Below are positions 22,241 through 35,270 of a stretch of 64,000 nucleotides of DNA, piece after piece. The DNA is from Heterocephalus glaber. Taxonomy: Eukaryota; Chordata; Mammalia; Rodentia; Bathyergidae. Positions within the stretch are counted from its first letter, which is position 1. Each line of letters opens with the position of its first letter. The DNA is taken from NCBI RefSeq assembly GCF_000247695.1, contig NW_004624784.1, positions 13,457,675 to 13,521,674 on the forward strand, written 5' to 3'. The notes below the pieces were generated by a model. That model was not told where the DNA came from, ran no database searches, and saw only the letters and a program-made list of their open reading frames with translations. Made by a program: the position numbers and the translations under genes.

Positions 22241-24175
22241 CATTGCATTGAACTGTGAAGAGTGAGAAGGGGTGTAAAGAATGCTGTTGCATGTGCAGCC
22301 TGGGACACATGAAGATGGGTCTCCATCAAGGAAGGAGAAGGCACCCAGCCCACAGGCCTGCTGGGGCCTGGCTCTGCCCCTTACCTGGGCTCACCTCTCA
22401 TCTGGAACAGTGAGCTGCTTTTAAACCCCACCCCAGAGTGGCCTAAAGGCTAACATGCATGAAAGGATGTCTCCAGCTGCAATGCACTGCACAGATGTTG
22501 GCTGCTAGTGTCCAGCACAAGCCAGGGAATGGGGGGCTCCAATGCCAAGAGAAGCAACATGGTGAGACTTTGGGTGCCCTGGAAATCCCTCTGGCTCAGA
22601 GGGCCAGTGTGACTCACCTCTGTTCCTTTCCTGACCTGGAAAAGCATCACAGATTCCCCAAGCCTTGCCCCACTCGGGATCCAGATGACACGCTGCAGTG
22701 CTCCTAGCAAGCCCCAGATCTGGACAGAAGATGAGGTTGTCAATACTTCAGGAGAAACTTACAAAGAATCAGGGAACTCATCCTAGGCAGCGGGACCTGC
22801 TAGGCATCAGAGAACTCCAGTTCCAGCTTCAGTAGGGAAAATAAATGCTGACTAAACCTAAGCACCTATGGGCAGAGAAGAATTTGATTAGCATCTTATC
22901 TTCCAGCCCTGAGCTTAGGCACCTGCTGGGAACCAGTGGAGGCTGCACAGCCCTGGCAGATAAACCGGTAGACCCACCTGTGTGGAACAAGGAGCAGGAG
23001 AGTTTGGGTGTGCGGCTGGGTGGAGCACTAGGAGGCACCCAGGCTCTGTCTGAGGCCAGGCCCCTAGCCAACAACCCAATTCCCATGCTCTAGGACTCTC
23101 TCAAACCACATCCACTACCATGCTTTTTGTCCCAAGGCAGCCCCTGTCCTTAGTGGCCTACCTGGAGTCTCCACCCCAAGCCCAGACAAGCCTGCATCTC
23201 ACCACCTTTCTGGTGAACAGAGATGATGGGGGAGACAGGGTCTTTCTCCACCAGCAGGAGCCCCAGCCCCACTTCCATGCTCTGAGTGTGGACACCCTCT
23301 CCCATCTCCTACTCAGCCCTCTTACAATCAACTCTTGGTGCTAATGAAAGAGCTGAATGATACCAAAAATAAGATCTCTTGGCCTAGGAAGGCATGAGTC
23401 AGGATTTTGCTGCAGTTCTATTTTGCTTCAGCCAATGTCATAACCACTTTTCTTCACATCCCTGGGAAGCATTCATGGTAAAAACCCAGGCATGACTGTC
23501 TTGCTCCCCTGGAGGACTGTCCTTGGCTGCCTCTCCCTTCTAGGCTTAGTATCCTACATGCCTCTGGGTCTTTAGGGGAAGGAGGAAGGAGAAAACAGCT
23601 GCCATTGGCCATCTGGAACCTCTTCACAAAGCTGAAGTTTGGTCAGAGGGGGTTCTCCTTTCTGAATCTCTAGCTATTCCCTTCCCCTTCCTTTCATCCC
23701 ATGTCAGCTCTAGGTCCCCTGGAAGGCTGGTTCCAATCCAGATTCCCCATCTTCCTTCAGCCAGCCCTGAAAGCAGACACCCATCCTCTCACTCACTCTC
23801 CACCTCGTGGCTCACAGGCAGACACCCATTCTAGCCCCTTCTCATTTTCCTTCATTGATCTAAGAGCAAGAGGCAGAGAAAGGGCCCCTGACCTTCTCCT
23901 CCAGCCCTGTGTTCTCCCATCACAGTGGCCCTATTTGCAGGTTTGAGGGACTGCGCAGGGGAGGCCCTGGGCCATCAGAGCTGCCCAGAGCTCAGCTTCT
24001 GCCAAGTCCTCTGGTCTAGCACCTGCTCCCAGCCCTGCTTCTCCATGGATGGGACTTGTTGCACCACCGTCTTGGAAACAGACACATGTCACCCACTATG
24101 GGGATAGCTGAGTGGTTACAGAAAAGCCAGGACTCAAAACCCAGCATCCCCTTCAATCTTGCCTCCTGCAAGAAG
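22241..24175. other. Intergenic unique DNA
   Basis: GC-rich, no recognisable gene or repeat. Confidence 0.45.
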
Positions 24176-24179
24176 GAAG

Positions 24180-24350
24180 GTGCTTAAGAGACCAGGCTTT
24201 TGCCTCAGAGAGACCCCACTTTAAACCCAGCTCTGAGCCTGTCTTCCTGCCTGTAAAATGCAGGAAAGCATGCCCACTTCATGAGACTTTTGAAGACTGG
24301 ATAACTTATGCACATGAGCATTTGGTACATGCCCACTCCATAAGTGGTAT
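24180..24350 (+). repeat. MIR fragment
   Basis: Sense MIR signs: TTAAGAGACCAGGCTTTTGC, then AACCCAGCTCTG and a CTGTAAAATG block. Confidence 0.6.
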
Positions 24351-24809
24351 TTTTGCTGTGTATTGTGAATGGAATGTGTCTTTTCAAGAGTAAATTATTC
24401 CAGATATTAGTTGGCAAGTCCCCATGTCAGATTATCTTCTTCTTGGCATCAGTGTTCCGGAGAAGTCGAGTCAGTAACTGGGCTAGCAGAGGAACACACA
24501 ATCAGATAGAGGGAGATGGGAGGGGGCGGGGGAATGCTTCCTGGGCTCTGGGGAAGCCCCATTGTTAGCACTTCCCCCTGCAGGGGCCTCCCTTTGACGT
24601 GCAGAGCTCGCTAGTGCCCCTGCTTCCCAGATCTTCCTCTGACCTGGGTTGCTGGACACTGACTCACTGGAATCTATGAAGTCCAATTTGCTTTGCACCC
24701 TAGGGCCTTCTTTTGGTGACATTTGCCTTGTCTAGATGTGTATCACTGACCAAGCCAGAGTCGGTGACTCCTGAGCCTCTGTGTCTCCTCCTGCTAGAAA
24801 CTGACTTCA

Positions 24810-24919
24810 TGGGCCGGGGATTTAGCTCAGCAGTTCCGGGGCTTGCCTTGCAAGTGCAAGGTCCCAAGTTCGATCCCCAGTACCCAAAAAATAAAAAAAT
24901 AAGAATAATAAAAAAAAAA
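24810..24919 (+). mobile_element. tRNA-derived SINE
   Basis: Exact 15-base TSD TAGAAACTGACTTCA at 24795-24809 and 24920-24934, with an interrupted A/T-rich tail. Confidence 0.94.
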
Positions 24920-24934
24920 TAGAAACTGACTTCA

Positions 24935-27690
24935 CAAAACCACTTCTCTGTGCTCAGAGGGTTCCCACTGCTGCAGGGAGTTCCCCAACTGTTGATGTGG
25001 AAGTAACAATGCCACTCTACGTACATAGTGTGACCCCACCCACAGCCCCAGTCCCAGTGTATCAACACTCAGTCTGCTCCTCTGAATTGGAAGGTCCTTG
25101 AGCCCCCACCAAATGGACAAAAAGAAAAGCAGGTCAAGAGAGGCACCCAGAACTGTTACTTTAAGTCAAGCATCCTGAACAGCTCACAGGGGCTCCTACT
25201 GCATGCCAGCCCAGCTCCTCCTCAGGTGCTGCCCAGGGCTCCCTTTCTGGCCCGAGCAAAGGTGATGGCTGCTACATAACCACATCCCCCAGCCCAGCTA
25301 GATGTCAGCAGTGAAGACTGGCTGTTTACTCAGGCTCTGCCCTTTTGATTTTGCAAGGGGGAGCCACACATATGAAGGGGAAAGAAGGACGTGGGCCTCA
25401 TCCCTCCAAGCTGCCCTCTCTCCAGCCCTGCCTCCACATTCCTACGCCTCAGCCTGTGGCTTTGTCTCCTAGTTTATGCTTCTTCATCCACTTGCACTTG
25501 GTTTTATTTTGCTTTGTTTTTGTTTTGTGTATATAGACGCATGCTTTGTCTGTCTCCCTCATTTTCTGTCTCATCTATGTCTTAATTTCACTCTTCTCTA
25601 TGTTTCTTTCAGCTAGTCATTTTCTACATATGTTTCTACTCTCCTTTCTGTCCTCTTCTCTCCTTCTCTGTCTCTTTCTCTCTCTTCCATCCCCATTTGC
25701 CTACTTTTATTTCTTCTTAATTTTGAAGAAGAAATTCATTTTGCCTATCTGTATCACTCTTTCCCTGCCAAAGAAAATTTTTGAATGGAGAATAACATTG
25801 CCACCAAGCTTGTACTGATTTCACACACATTCCCCTCATATACACAGACCCCCAAATCCTGCCAGAGGTTCAAATTGGTGCTTCCTGCTCTCAACCTCAG
25901 AGTCATCACTGATGCTAAATGGTGGCCTCCTCCAGGTCAAGCCCCAAGAACACTGGCAGTCCAGAACATCCTGCAGCCCAGATGGCCCAACTCAGAAAGG
26001 ACCAGGTCAGGCCAGAATGGATACTTTGGTTCTAAACCCCACTGGAGCCCTTCTGCTTGGTGAAGAGCCTGTGCCTGCCCAGCCTTGGCAGCTGCACAGC
26101 ACCCATGCTGCACCCTGCCCCACCCTTCTTCCTCTGCCTTTCATTTTGCTTATCTCAGCTCTGACAAGGACAGCAAAGACACTCCCAACCAATCGTTCCC
26201 AGTGACTTTGGCCTGGAGCATAGAGAATAAGCAGCCTGATCATATTCAAGATGGCTCAGAAGAGGAGGCAGACAGAGGGGCCTCACAATTTGGATGTTTC
26301 CCAGAAGTGAAATATAGGAAGAGATCAGGGTGTGATTCTGGGTACGCAGCACCAGTGGCCTAGGTGGTCTAGACAGAAGACACCATTACTGCCCCTTTAC
26401 TCTGTTTGTTTCCTTCAGGAGCCACCATCACCACCACTATCCAGGCCCCGCCCTAAACAGCCACTGAACCACTAGAAGCTGAGGGAGTAGGCGGCTCCAC
26501 TCAGGGTTCTCCCTGGCATGTCTGGCTCAACCGGTTTCTTCCTCCCCAAACCCACTCCTCACTTCTGTTTGCCATCTTGGTAAATAAAATGGTGCCACAA
26601 TTTGCCTAGTCATCCAGAAGACAGAAAATCACCATGGATCTTTTCCCCCTTGTTTGCCAAATCTAGTTAATCACCAAGTCCAACTCATGTGTGAGTTTCT
26701 CTTTGCTATCTTGGTTCCCCTAACCTGGGTTGGACCTCATATTCTCTCACAGAGACTTCGCACTGGCCCCTGCTACTCTACTCTGGTGTCTCTTGCCCCA
26801 CACAGTGCCAGGTGCTCTTTCAAAACAAACACAATAGAAACAAACATGTGATTCTCCCACTTACACAACTCCTACTGGTTCCTCAGTGCCTAGAGCTGTG
26901 GGCCCCAACTTCTTTAATCCCTGTCAATTGAAAAAAAATTAACACACATTTCTGATATATGTGCATTTTAAAAATTACATTTAGATGCACTATTATCATT
27001 AGCCAATATCTGAAAACATAATAAGTCTTTATGCAAGGACAGTATTACTGATATCAAGAGATGTAAACCTGTATTTATAATTATTTTGGTAATGTGGACT
27101 ATTTTGGTCAGCTTCCATTGCTACAAGTTTTAACTCAAGATGGGTGGAGAAGGAAGAGCCCATTCTGAGTGGGGAGCAGCAACAGCTTTGCCATTTCTTG
27201 CTCTTTGTTCAACTCTGGGCTACTGGCCTTCTCTTGATCTTGGTCTGTTTTCAGAAATTTTGCTAAGTGTTTTACTTGTGTAAGGACTGAGTCACTTAAA
27301 ACTAGATCAGATCATAGATAAATCCACTTCCCTGACCATGTATAAAATGTCACAATATGCTGAAAGTGAATAAAGAGGCAAGGACTCCTCTGGCCCCTGT
27401 CATGGAACTCCTGTGCCTCCACTTTCTCAGACCCTGCTTGCAACAGGGGAGCCTCTGACATGAGGACCATGCCCAGGTCCCAGGGCCAAACCTTACATTA
27501 AACATTAGAAGAACTTAAATCCCTTCTTTGTGTTTGGTTAAGAAATACATATAAATAGAAGTTTTAATATTTTTCCTCCTATCCCAATATGTCATCCTGC
27601 GTAATCTCTGGATTCAAGAACCATAGTTTGAAGTCTTCCAGTCTACATGAAAGGTCTGTGTCCGGATCCTTCAGTTGTGTACAAGTCTTT
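24935..27690. other. Intergenic DNA
   Basis: A pyrimidine-rich tract lies at about 25540-25700. The rest is unique or too diverged to name. No gene recognised. Confidence 0.45.
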
Positions 27691-27707
27691 GAAAAGAAGC
27701 TATCCTT

Positions 27708-27836
27708 ATAAGAACCAAGAAAATAAGAACCAAGAGAGTATGTGAAGGTGCATATCTCCAATGATGAATGTCATTATATTGTACATCTAAAATGTACCAA
27801 TAAAAGGATATACAAAAAAAATAAAAGTAAATTAAA
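27708..27836 (+). mobile_element. 5'-truncated L1 3' end (copy B)
   Basis: Second copy of the block at 1-125. A 16-base TSD AAAAGAAGCTATCCTT at 27692-27707 and 27837-27852 proves a discrete retrotransposition event. Confidence 0.78.
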
Positions 27837-27994
27837 AAAAGAAGCTATCCTTTGTGAGAATCTCTTCATCAAGGCCATGCATTATTCATCTTTCCAACTT
27901 TAGCACAGGCTGGCATGGGGGGGGGGCAGTAAGTATTTGTGGAATTAATTGCTGTTCCCCAAACACACACAGCTTCCTATCTGGGCTGAAGATA

Positions 27995-28275
27995 CTCCTC
28001 GCCTCTCTGTGCCCCCAGTTGCCCACCTGACAAAGTCCTATTTATCCTTATAAGCTCAGTTCAAATGTTACCTGCTCAGCCAGCTTCCCTGACCTTTCTG
28101 CCTCTGTTTGCCCTGGTCTTAGTACTCATCAGTGGCATCACAGTACAATGTCTCTGTCAAGTCACCTCCCCACCCTGCTGGAGAGCCTGCAGGCAGGGAA
28201 AGTGCCCTAGTCATCTCTGTGTCCTCAGTGGCCAGCACACTGTGGGTGCTAGGTACATGCTTGATGAATGAGAGA
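27995..28275 (+). repeat. L2 3' fragment
   Basis: AAGCTCAGTTCAAATGTTAC, TTCCCTGACCTTTCTGCC and a terminal GATGAATGA follow the known L2 3' consensus. Confidence 0.7.
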
Positions 28276-29347
28276 CTCTCCCAGACACCAAGATGAGCTC
28301 CAGGGACATCTGGGCCTGAGGGCTTCAGGTTCAAAAACTTTCATTTTGGCCTTGAACCCACTGCTCTGCAGGCAGCCTGGACAATGGGCAAAGAGAGGAT
28401 GAGGGAGAAGAAAGGTGGTATGAGGGGTGTTCAGGATAGCTCTGTGTGTCAAACCTCACACAGGTGCCCAGGTTGGAGATGAAGTCTCTTTGAATAAAAC
28501 AGGGACCCTGGCATGGGGGAATGGGCTTCTGCCACCTGGCAGCACTATGTCTGCATTCTTGGCAACTCCACCAATGCCAAGTGGCATCCAGGAGCCAGCA
28601 GCCTCTCCCCAAGCATCACTCAGTGGCCAAAACCACTCAGTCAAGCCAGAAGCACAAGCATTATCAGTAAATTGTCATCCACAGGATTACCAGGACCTGG
28701 ACATAGACTATCTAAAAGCATTCTCTCTTCCAAAGGGCTCAGCCCCATAAACTCATCGTTAATGGCCCATCACCAACTCCATCACACATAGAGAAACCCG
28801 AGTCATCGCCTCCCTGCCACAGCCAGTCCTTTTGATTCTGCCTCAGCAACATGTCTACACTCCAGCAGCCTAGCACCCTTCACCAGGCTTAGGCTCTGGT
28901 CTGCCTGCCAAGCACAGGCTGTGTGTTGTCCCAGCTCCCTCAGTCCCCTCATCCCTAAAATGAGAACATCAAGATCTCATTTGAAAAGTTACTAGGACAG
29001 CATTAGATATCTTATATATAGGATGTAGCTTAGGTCACCATTGAGTAGAATGACAGTGAATAAAAGTTCCCTTCTTCCCTGTGGGCCATGCCTTAACTTG
29101 GAACTTCTCCATCTTTCCCCTGAACTATTACAACTGCCTCTTACCTGGCCTCTCTACCTTGCCCTTACATTACTGAATTATCTTCATCTCTGGTAGGAGT
29201 TGTCTTAAATGTAAGCAGTCAACATTTAAGTACCTTTTGTGTGCCAGGCACTATGCTGATGCTGCAGATCAAAAGAAAAAGGAAGTCTCTCCCAGGGGGC
29301 CAAGCACAGAGATCCACAAATACTTGAGACCGATCTAGCTTCATGGC

Positions 29348-29720
29348 TGTTATGATCTAGATGTGTCCCCCACTTTAAGAATGTGTCTCCCACATTAAGT
29401 GTATGCAGGAAACAACTGAGGAATGAAACTGTTGGGAGGTGGGGCCTAAAGAGAGTTAAGTAGGCCACAAGGGCAAAGAAAATGAACTAATGCCATTATT
29501 GAGGGATTGGATGTGTTGTTGAGAAAGTGGGTTCCTTATAAAAGCACCTTTGCATAAAAAGAGGTATTCGTCACCACTACCCCTTCCACCATGAGATGAC
29601 ATAACAAAAAGGCTCTCACCAGATACTTCCCAGCCCTTCAGTCTTGCACTTGTCCAGACTCCAGAAGCCAATAAATTTCTGTTCATTATAATGACCTGGT
29701 CTCAAGTCTTCTAATACAGC
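29348..29720 (+). mobile_element. MaLR-type LTR (MLT1/MST-like)
   Basis: Begins TGTTATGATCTAGATGTGTC and contains TGGGAGGTGGGGCC and CCTTATAAAAGC. It ends with a CCAATAAATTTCTGTTCATT polyadenylation region. Confidence 0.75.
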
Positions 29721-30532
29721 AGCACAAAATGGACTCAGTCACTAAATGGGGACTTGAACTGAACCCATGTTCTTTCCACTTCATATCCCCCTTTCCACTC
29801 ACTGCTCACCTGCCCTCCATGCACATCTCCACCCCCTTCAGCACAGGACAAAAAGCAGAGAGTACCAGAATGAAGAGACTGGGCACAGTGAGGGAAACAG
29901 TAAACAGGGAAGGTTTATGACCTGACATCTGCAAACATCTGGCTCATTGGCTCTGGCAGAGATTGTGTTTAAGGCTGCTTCCTTCTCTGTCTTTTCCTAT
30001 AGGTGGCAGACTGAGCAAGATCAGATCCTCACTCAAGAGTATGTCTTCACACAAAAGCAGAAAACACAGCACCTTTGTGCTATGAAACCCCCACAGCCTC
30101 GGGCCCAAGCCCAGCTTCTTTGGAAAGCACTGATCAAGCCTGCATTTGAAGGCCAAGAGCTGGATTCAGAATAATCCTTTTCAACAGCCAGAGGCCACCA
30201 GCCCCCAGTGTGTGGGTTCAAGGGACTCTGAGCCACATCGCCTCTTCCCTCCTCTCACATCATCACACTCATGCACACAGACAAGGCACACTCACGATGT
30301 AGCTGAGGCAGCAGAAGTGATACTAAATAAAAACCAGAGGCAAACAAGATTAGACAGGTGGATTTGCTGCAATAAGTATAATGTGGGCCAAGGATCGAAA
30401 GCCCTATCTGCACAGACCATGGGCCGCCAGACTCTGGGTGTTAGATGTGTGCAACTGTTGAGGAAGAAGTGGACAAGGCAATACCAGGAAACAAAGGAAA
30501 CAGAGAGAAAAGTAAGACACAACCCCCTCAGG

Positions 30533-30661
30533 GGCACCGCATTCGTTTCCTAGGCCTACAGAGCAAAGTGCCAGAACTGGAGGTCTTAAAACAACAAAAT
30601 GTATTGTCTCACAGTTCTGGAGGTAAGAAATAGGACACCAAGACATCAGCAGAGCAAATCT
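30533..30661 (-). mobile_element. MLT1-like LTR, outer part, antisense
   Basis: CGTTTCCTAGGCCTACAGAG, then TTAAAACAACAAAATGTATT and CTCACAGTTCTGGAGG: a reversed MLT1-type LTR, broken off at about 30661 and resumed near 31390-31700. Confidence 0.7.
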
Positions 30662-30702
30662 TAGTCCATCCTGTGTTGCTATTACAGAATCCCTGAAACT
30701 GG
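30662..30702 (-). mobile_element. MaLR LTR, middle layer, antisense (left part)
   Basis: CCATCCTGTGTTGCTATTAC ... CCTGAAACTGG is the reversed end of a THE1/MST-like LTR. The same LTR resumes at about 31090. Confidence 0.55.
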
Positions 30703-31089
30703 ATGTGTCAGTCCACTTTCCATCACTGTGACAAAATTCGAGATAACCAACTTAAAAGGAGAAAAGATTTGTTTCAGTGCATGGTTTCAGAGGTCAAAGT
30801 GTGCGGTTGGTTGACCCTACTGCTTTGAGCTCTGTGGTGAGGTGGCACCTCATGGCAGAAAAGTGTGGTGGGGCAAAGCTGCTTGCTTCATGGTGGCCAG
30901 GAAGCAAAGAAAGAGAAAGAGGAGGGGCTGGGGTCCCAAGATCCCCTTTCAGGGCCCACTTCCCCATGACTGGAAGACCTCCCATTAGGCCCCACCTCTT
31001 AAAGGTTCCACCACATCCCAGTAGTGCCGCAGACTGGGGAGGAAGCTTTTCATTCATAGATCTTAGGGGACACTTATCCAAACCATAGC
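30703..31089 (-). mobile_element. Rodent-type MaLR LTR, innermost layer, antisense
   Basis: TGTGTCAGTCCACTTTCCAT, GGTTTCAGAGGTCAAAGTG, GGCCCCACCTCTTAAAGG and ACCATAGC. A five-base duplication ACTGG lies at 30698-30702 and 31090-31094. It resembles the + strand copy at 32869-33239 when that is reversed. Confidence 0.72.
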
Positions 31090-31340
31090 ACTGGGTATTC
31101 TTTACAAAGGACAGAAATGTCTTTCTCAAGTCCAAGAGCATGGTGCCACCATGCATCATAACATGGCAAAAGGGCGAGCAAATATACATGAGAGGCAGAG
31201 AGAGGATGGGGGTCAGTCCCCATCCATATCTTTTGATCAGGAGTCTACTCTCGTAATATTTAACTCCTTCCTGAAATATCAGTATCAGTGCATTCATGAG
31301 CCTCTCAATGCTATTACATTGGGAATTAGGTTTCCATCAC
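31090..31340 (-). mobile_element. MaLR LTR, middle layer, antisense (right part)
   Basis: CTGGGTATTCTTTACAAAGG and ATGAGCCTCTCAATGCTATT continue the LTR begun at 30662. Confidence 0.5.
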
Positions 31341-31389
31341 ATGAACTTTGGGTAGCAGGAGGTTTCCTTGCCTCTTTCAGCTTCTGGTA

Positions 31390-31700
31390 GCTTCAGTGCT
31401 CCCTGGTATGTGGTAACATCACTCCAATCTCTGCCTCTAGCTCCACATGGTCATCTTCCCTGTGCATATCCACATCCTCTTCTCACATGTGTGGCTCAAG
31501 TCTCTGTGTACCTCCTCCCTTTCTTATAGGGAAACCAATTGCACTGGATGAAAGATACATCCTACTCCAGTCGGACCTAATCTTAACTAACAATACAGTA
31601 TCTGCAGTGCCCCGTTTCCAAATAAGACCACGTTTTGAGGTTCTGCAAGAAAATGAATTCTTAGGGGACACTATGCAACCCCACATAGGCATATACAATC
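31390..31700 (-). mobile_element. MLT1-like LTR, outer part resumed, antisense
   Basis: CTCCACATGGTCATCTTCCC, TTCCAAATAAGACCACGTTT and AGGGGACACTATGCAACC match the reversed MLT1 pattern. Confidence 0.65.
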
Positions 31701-31769
31701 TAGCAGAAGGACATATGCTGAATTGCCAATGAAGGGCAGAATAAAGTACTGAATGAAGGGGCTCTGGCC

Positions 31770-31890
31770 TGGGTCAGTTTCAGGTGGATGACTTGGCAGC
31801 TTGGAACCCTGGACAAGTCACTCAACTTCTCTGGGCCTCAGTTCTCTCATGGACTACACAGGGTTGATTCAGAAGTCAAATGAGGAAAAG
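31770..31890 (+). repeat. MIR fragment
   Basis: ACTTCTCTGGGCCTCAGTTC after a GACAAGTCACTCA block is the sense MIR core. Confidence 0.7.
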
Positions 31891-32868
31891 TGATTTGTTA
31901 CTGTAATGCATTGCGCAGGGACCCACAAGTTCTCTGCACCAGCAGAAGCACTTTCTCCCTCTGCATTGCCACATATAACAATAAATTCTTGCTGCCTTTT
32001 TTCCCAATGTACCATTTCCAGAGCATATTCCTAAGAGGCATCTCACACTAATGATTCATTAGCTTCTAGGGTGAGACTGGGAGCTGCCTTGATCTTATCC
32101 ACCAATGTTGCCAAAGTACCTCTGCAGAAGGACAAAACTCAATCATTTCACGATTCTGTACTTCCCAAAAGCACCATAAAACAGCAGGATCAGAGGGAAT
32201 CTGGTGTGTTGTCTTGTCAGACCCCTGTCTGGAACATCCTCTCCCCTATTAGCACCCAGCCAGGCTCAGACAGAAATGGAATTGCAAACTGATCCTCAGA
32301 GAGATGCAAAAGCAAACTACCTCTCTGGGGCTCGGGGCTGGACCTCTGGGCTGAATGAACCAGGCACAGAACTGGGCTGAATAGCTCCAAGCAGGTCTGA
32401 AAACCCAGAAGGACTGCAGCTGTCTCCCCACACACTGCAGTTGCACTCAGAGCAGGGGCTGGACCACATCTGGACCTTCTCGATGTTCCCAAGTCGTGAG
32501 TCTGAGGGAAGCTGGCTCCTTACCTGCCAGTGCTCTGGTAAGTGGGTCATGGCCTAACACATGTTCTCCCTCTAGCTTCATCCCAGTGAGAATATGTCAT
32601 ATCCCACAACCCCACATTAGGGTAGGATGTCCAGCTGTTAACCATCCAGGTAACTAAAGTCAAAGAAGGAGTCCTGCCCCTGCCCACACAGCTGGCAGAG
32701 GACTTAGAACCTGAATAAAAGCATGAGCTTTTGATGAAGCAACAGAGAATTAATGACAATATGGAATATATAGTACTACTATATAATAACTTAAAAATCC
32801 ATCTTGACAAGAATGATTCATTTAACCTTTAACTGAAATAATAATCATTTTACTTCACCAATTGTGCG

Positions 32869-33239
32869 TGTTATGATTTATATCTAGATGTCCCCCAAAG
32901 CCTCATGTACTCAGAGGTGGGGTTTGGTGGAGGTGATTGGATCATGGGGGTGTGATACCCATCAATGGATTAGTCAACTGATGAGATTATAGCTAAATGT
33001 GGAGGAAGTGGGTCCCTGGGGACATGGCCTGGCAGAGCCTATCTTCCTCTCTCATCTCTTGATCCTTTCTGCGTCTGCTGCCATGCCATGAGCTGTTTCT
33101 CCTCTGCCATGCTGCCCTGCCCTGGAGCCAGCCAACTATGGACTGAAACCTCTACAAACTGTGAGCCAAAATAAACTTTTCCTCCTTACAGTTGTGGGTG
33201 TCAAGTGTAGTGTCTCAGCAACAAACAAGTAGCTAAAAC
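32869..33239 (+). mobile_element. Rodent-type MaLR LTR
   Basis: TGTTATGATTTATATCTAGA, GGTGATTGGATCATGGGGG, GGACTGAAACCTCTACAAAC and GTGAGCCAAAATAAACTTTT: a complete-looking LTR with its polyadenylation signal. Confidence 0.78.
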
Positions 33240-33264
33240 TCTGTGTGTGTGTCTGTGTGTGTGA

Positions 33265-33430
33265 CTTACTGTGTGCCAGATACCACTGTAAGCACTTTAA
33301 TCATCACAGCAGTCCTGTTATTGTTTCCATTTTACAGATGAGGAAAATGAGACATAGAAATATTGAGTAACATGGCCAACGTGAGACAGCTAGCAGGTGG
33401 CAAAGCAGTGATAGTTTAGATTTAAGCTGT
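33265..33430 (-). repeat. MIR fragment, antisense
   Basis: TGTGCCAGATACCACTGTAA and CCATTTTACAGATGAGGAAA are the reversed MIR consensus. Confidence 0.75.
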
Positions 33431-33689
33431 ATATGAGGGTTATTCCATGTTATTTGTTATTGGGTCATGAGAAAATAAATGTAATACAGTAAGTTTATAC
33501 TATTTACTTTCTAGCCACATTCTTTTTTCCAAAAAGTATCAAAGTATCATTTGTTTATCATCTCAAATCCGTAGCACAGTTGTGATTAGAGTAGAATACC
33601 CCAGCAAAATTGTCCTTCCTGTGTCTTTTATGCGTGGGGTTGCTAGGGGTGAAATTAAGGATATTCTTGAGAGACAAATGGAAAAAAAG

Positions 33690-33765
33690 TAGCTCAGCGT
33701 GGTAGTGATTGCCTGACACGCATGAGACCCTAGGTTCAATCGCAGGCACCATCATCAGAGACAGA
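33690..33765 (+). mobile_element. ID-like tRNA SINE fragment
   Basis: GTAGCTCAGCGTGGTAGTGA ... CCTAGGTTCAATCGCAGGC, a diverged tRNA-derived unit. Confidence 0.6.
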
Positions 33766-33767
33766 GG

Positions 33768-33855
33768 GAAGGGGGCGCGGATTAGCTCAGTGGGGCCATG
33801 CCTGTCTCACCAGCAAAAGGTCCTGAGTTTGACTCCCCAGTACAGGAGGGGGTGA
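33768..33855 (+). mobile_element. Diverged tRNA-derived SINE
   Basis: GGATTAGCTCAGTGGGG and GGTCCTGAGTTTGACTCCCC follow the abundant SINE, but without a clear A-tail or TSD. It sits directly after the ID-like unit. Confidence 0.6.
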
Positions 33856-35270
33856 GGGGGGGCTGCATTCAGAAATTATCTGAAATTTGTTCCTCACCTA
33901 AATTGGGGGAAGAGAGCTAATGAAAAGTCTTTCACCAAGACTGCTACCAAATTGCACAGCAAGGTGGAAACCATCCCCTGGGACTCAGGCAGGCCCACAC
34001 AGGGGGCTGGTGCTCCAGGTGGAATCTCAGAGGTCCCTGGAGGATTGTCAAGGCCATCGCAGACCCTCTCCACCGTTCATGCAGGGCCCATCTGTGCTGA
34101 TGCAGTGGGAAAAAGGCCTGGGAACCCTAGGTTGCATAGACCCAGATCCCAACCTTGTCTATGCCTCAATTTCCTCCTTTGAGAAACAGAGGTAACCGCA
34201 GCACCCACATCCCAGGTGGCTGGGAGGATAGACTGAATCACTGTGACATCTTTACACAGCCTAGGAGCCTGGCCCATGGGAGTACACAGAACATGTGAGC
34301 TGCTGTTTACTGTTTGTAGTGTATTTGAAGTGAATGTGCCGTCATTCCACCGGGCTTACACCTACCTCCCTTGTCCCCATCCCAAGCCTTATGCTATGCA
34401 CATGTGGAAGGGAACTCTGCTCACCTGGCAGGGGCCACGAGAGGAAGGTCAGTGCCCAGCCACCAAAGTGACTGGGAATGGGTCAGGGTTTAACCCTCTC
34501 AGTGTCCCCCATTCTTCTTTGCTACACACGTTTGATGCTCCATTTGACAGCCTCTGGCCCAAAATACGTTTTGTGAGAAGAGTCTCTAGGCAGTGAAAAT
34601 CCTCTCCTGAAAGTTGGGGACCTGACAGCCACACATGCTCCCCTTCACAGGGAGTGGAGTACTTCTTGCTGTCCCCATGGGAGGGCCACTGTGTTCGGTA
34701 CACTGCTTTCCAGAGCTGCTTAGCACGGGAGATCCTGGTACTGCTAGCTCCTGCCCAACCCCTGTACCTCTGTCTCTCTAATCCCTTGGACAGAGCTGGA
34801 ATCAAAATGCCTATCTCTGAACTGGATCTCAAGTTACTGTACTTGGGTTCAGAGAGAGGAACCATAGGTTCTGCTGGCTGGAAGGATCCCTACAGGTTTG
34901 TCTATATTAATCTCCCACTCTGATTTCAGCTCTAGAAAATGACAGCCTCTACCTGCTCCTGAGCATGGGAAGAGACCTGGAGCAGTGTTCTCAAGCTGTA
35001 AGGGGCATGTGCCTCCTTGCCTGGAGATCTTGTCATGCAGATCCCAATTGTGGATTGTTGGAGAGCCGAGATTCTGCATTTCTAACAAGCTCCCAGGTGA
35101 CAGGCTTTGGACATGCCTTGAGCAGGAGGACCTAGAAGGCTTGCTGCACCAGAAGGTCCTGGTTTAACAGGGGAAGAGCAGTACAAGGGAGGACTGAAGG
35201 CAGGAGCTTTTTCACTTTCTCCAACCAGTGTCTAGCCACACTGTCTGATAACACCATAGAAAATACCTAT

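Noticed and set aside
30794..31297. A 167-codon minus-strand frame, the second longest in the window
   Set aside because: It runs through nested MaLR LTRs and has no recognisable domain.
32547..32810. Minus-strand frame with a hydrophobic N-terminal run, considered as a small membrane protein
   Set aside because: No splice signals, no recognised family, and AT-rich composition explains the hydrophobic residues.
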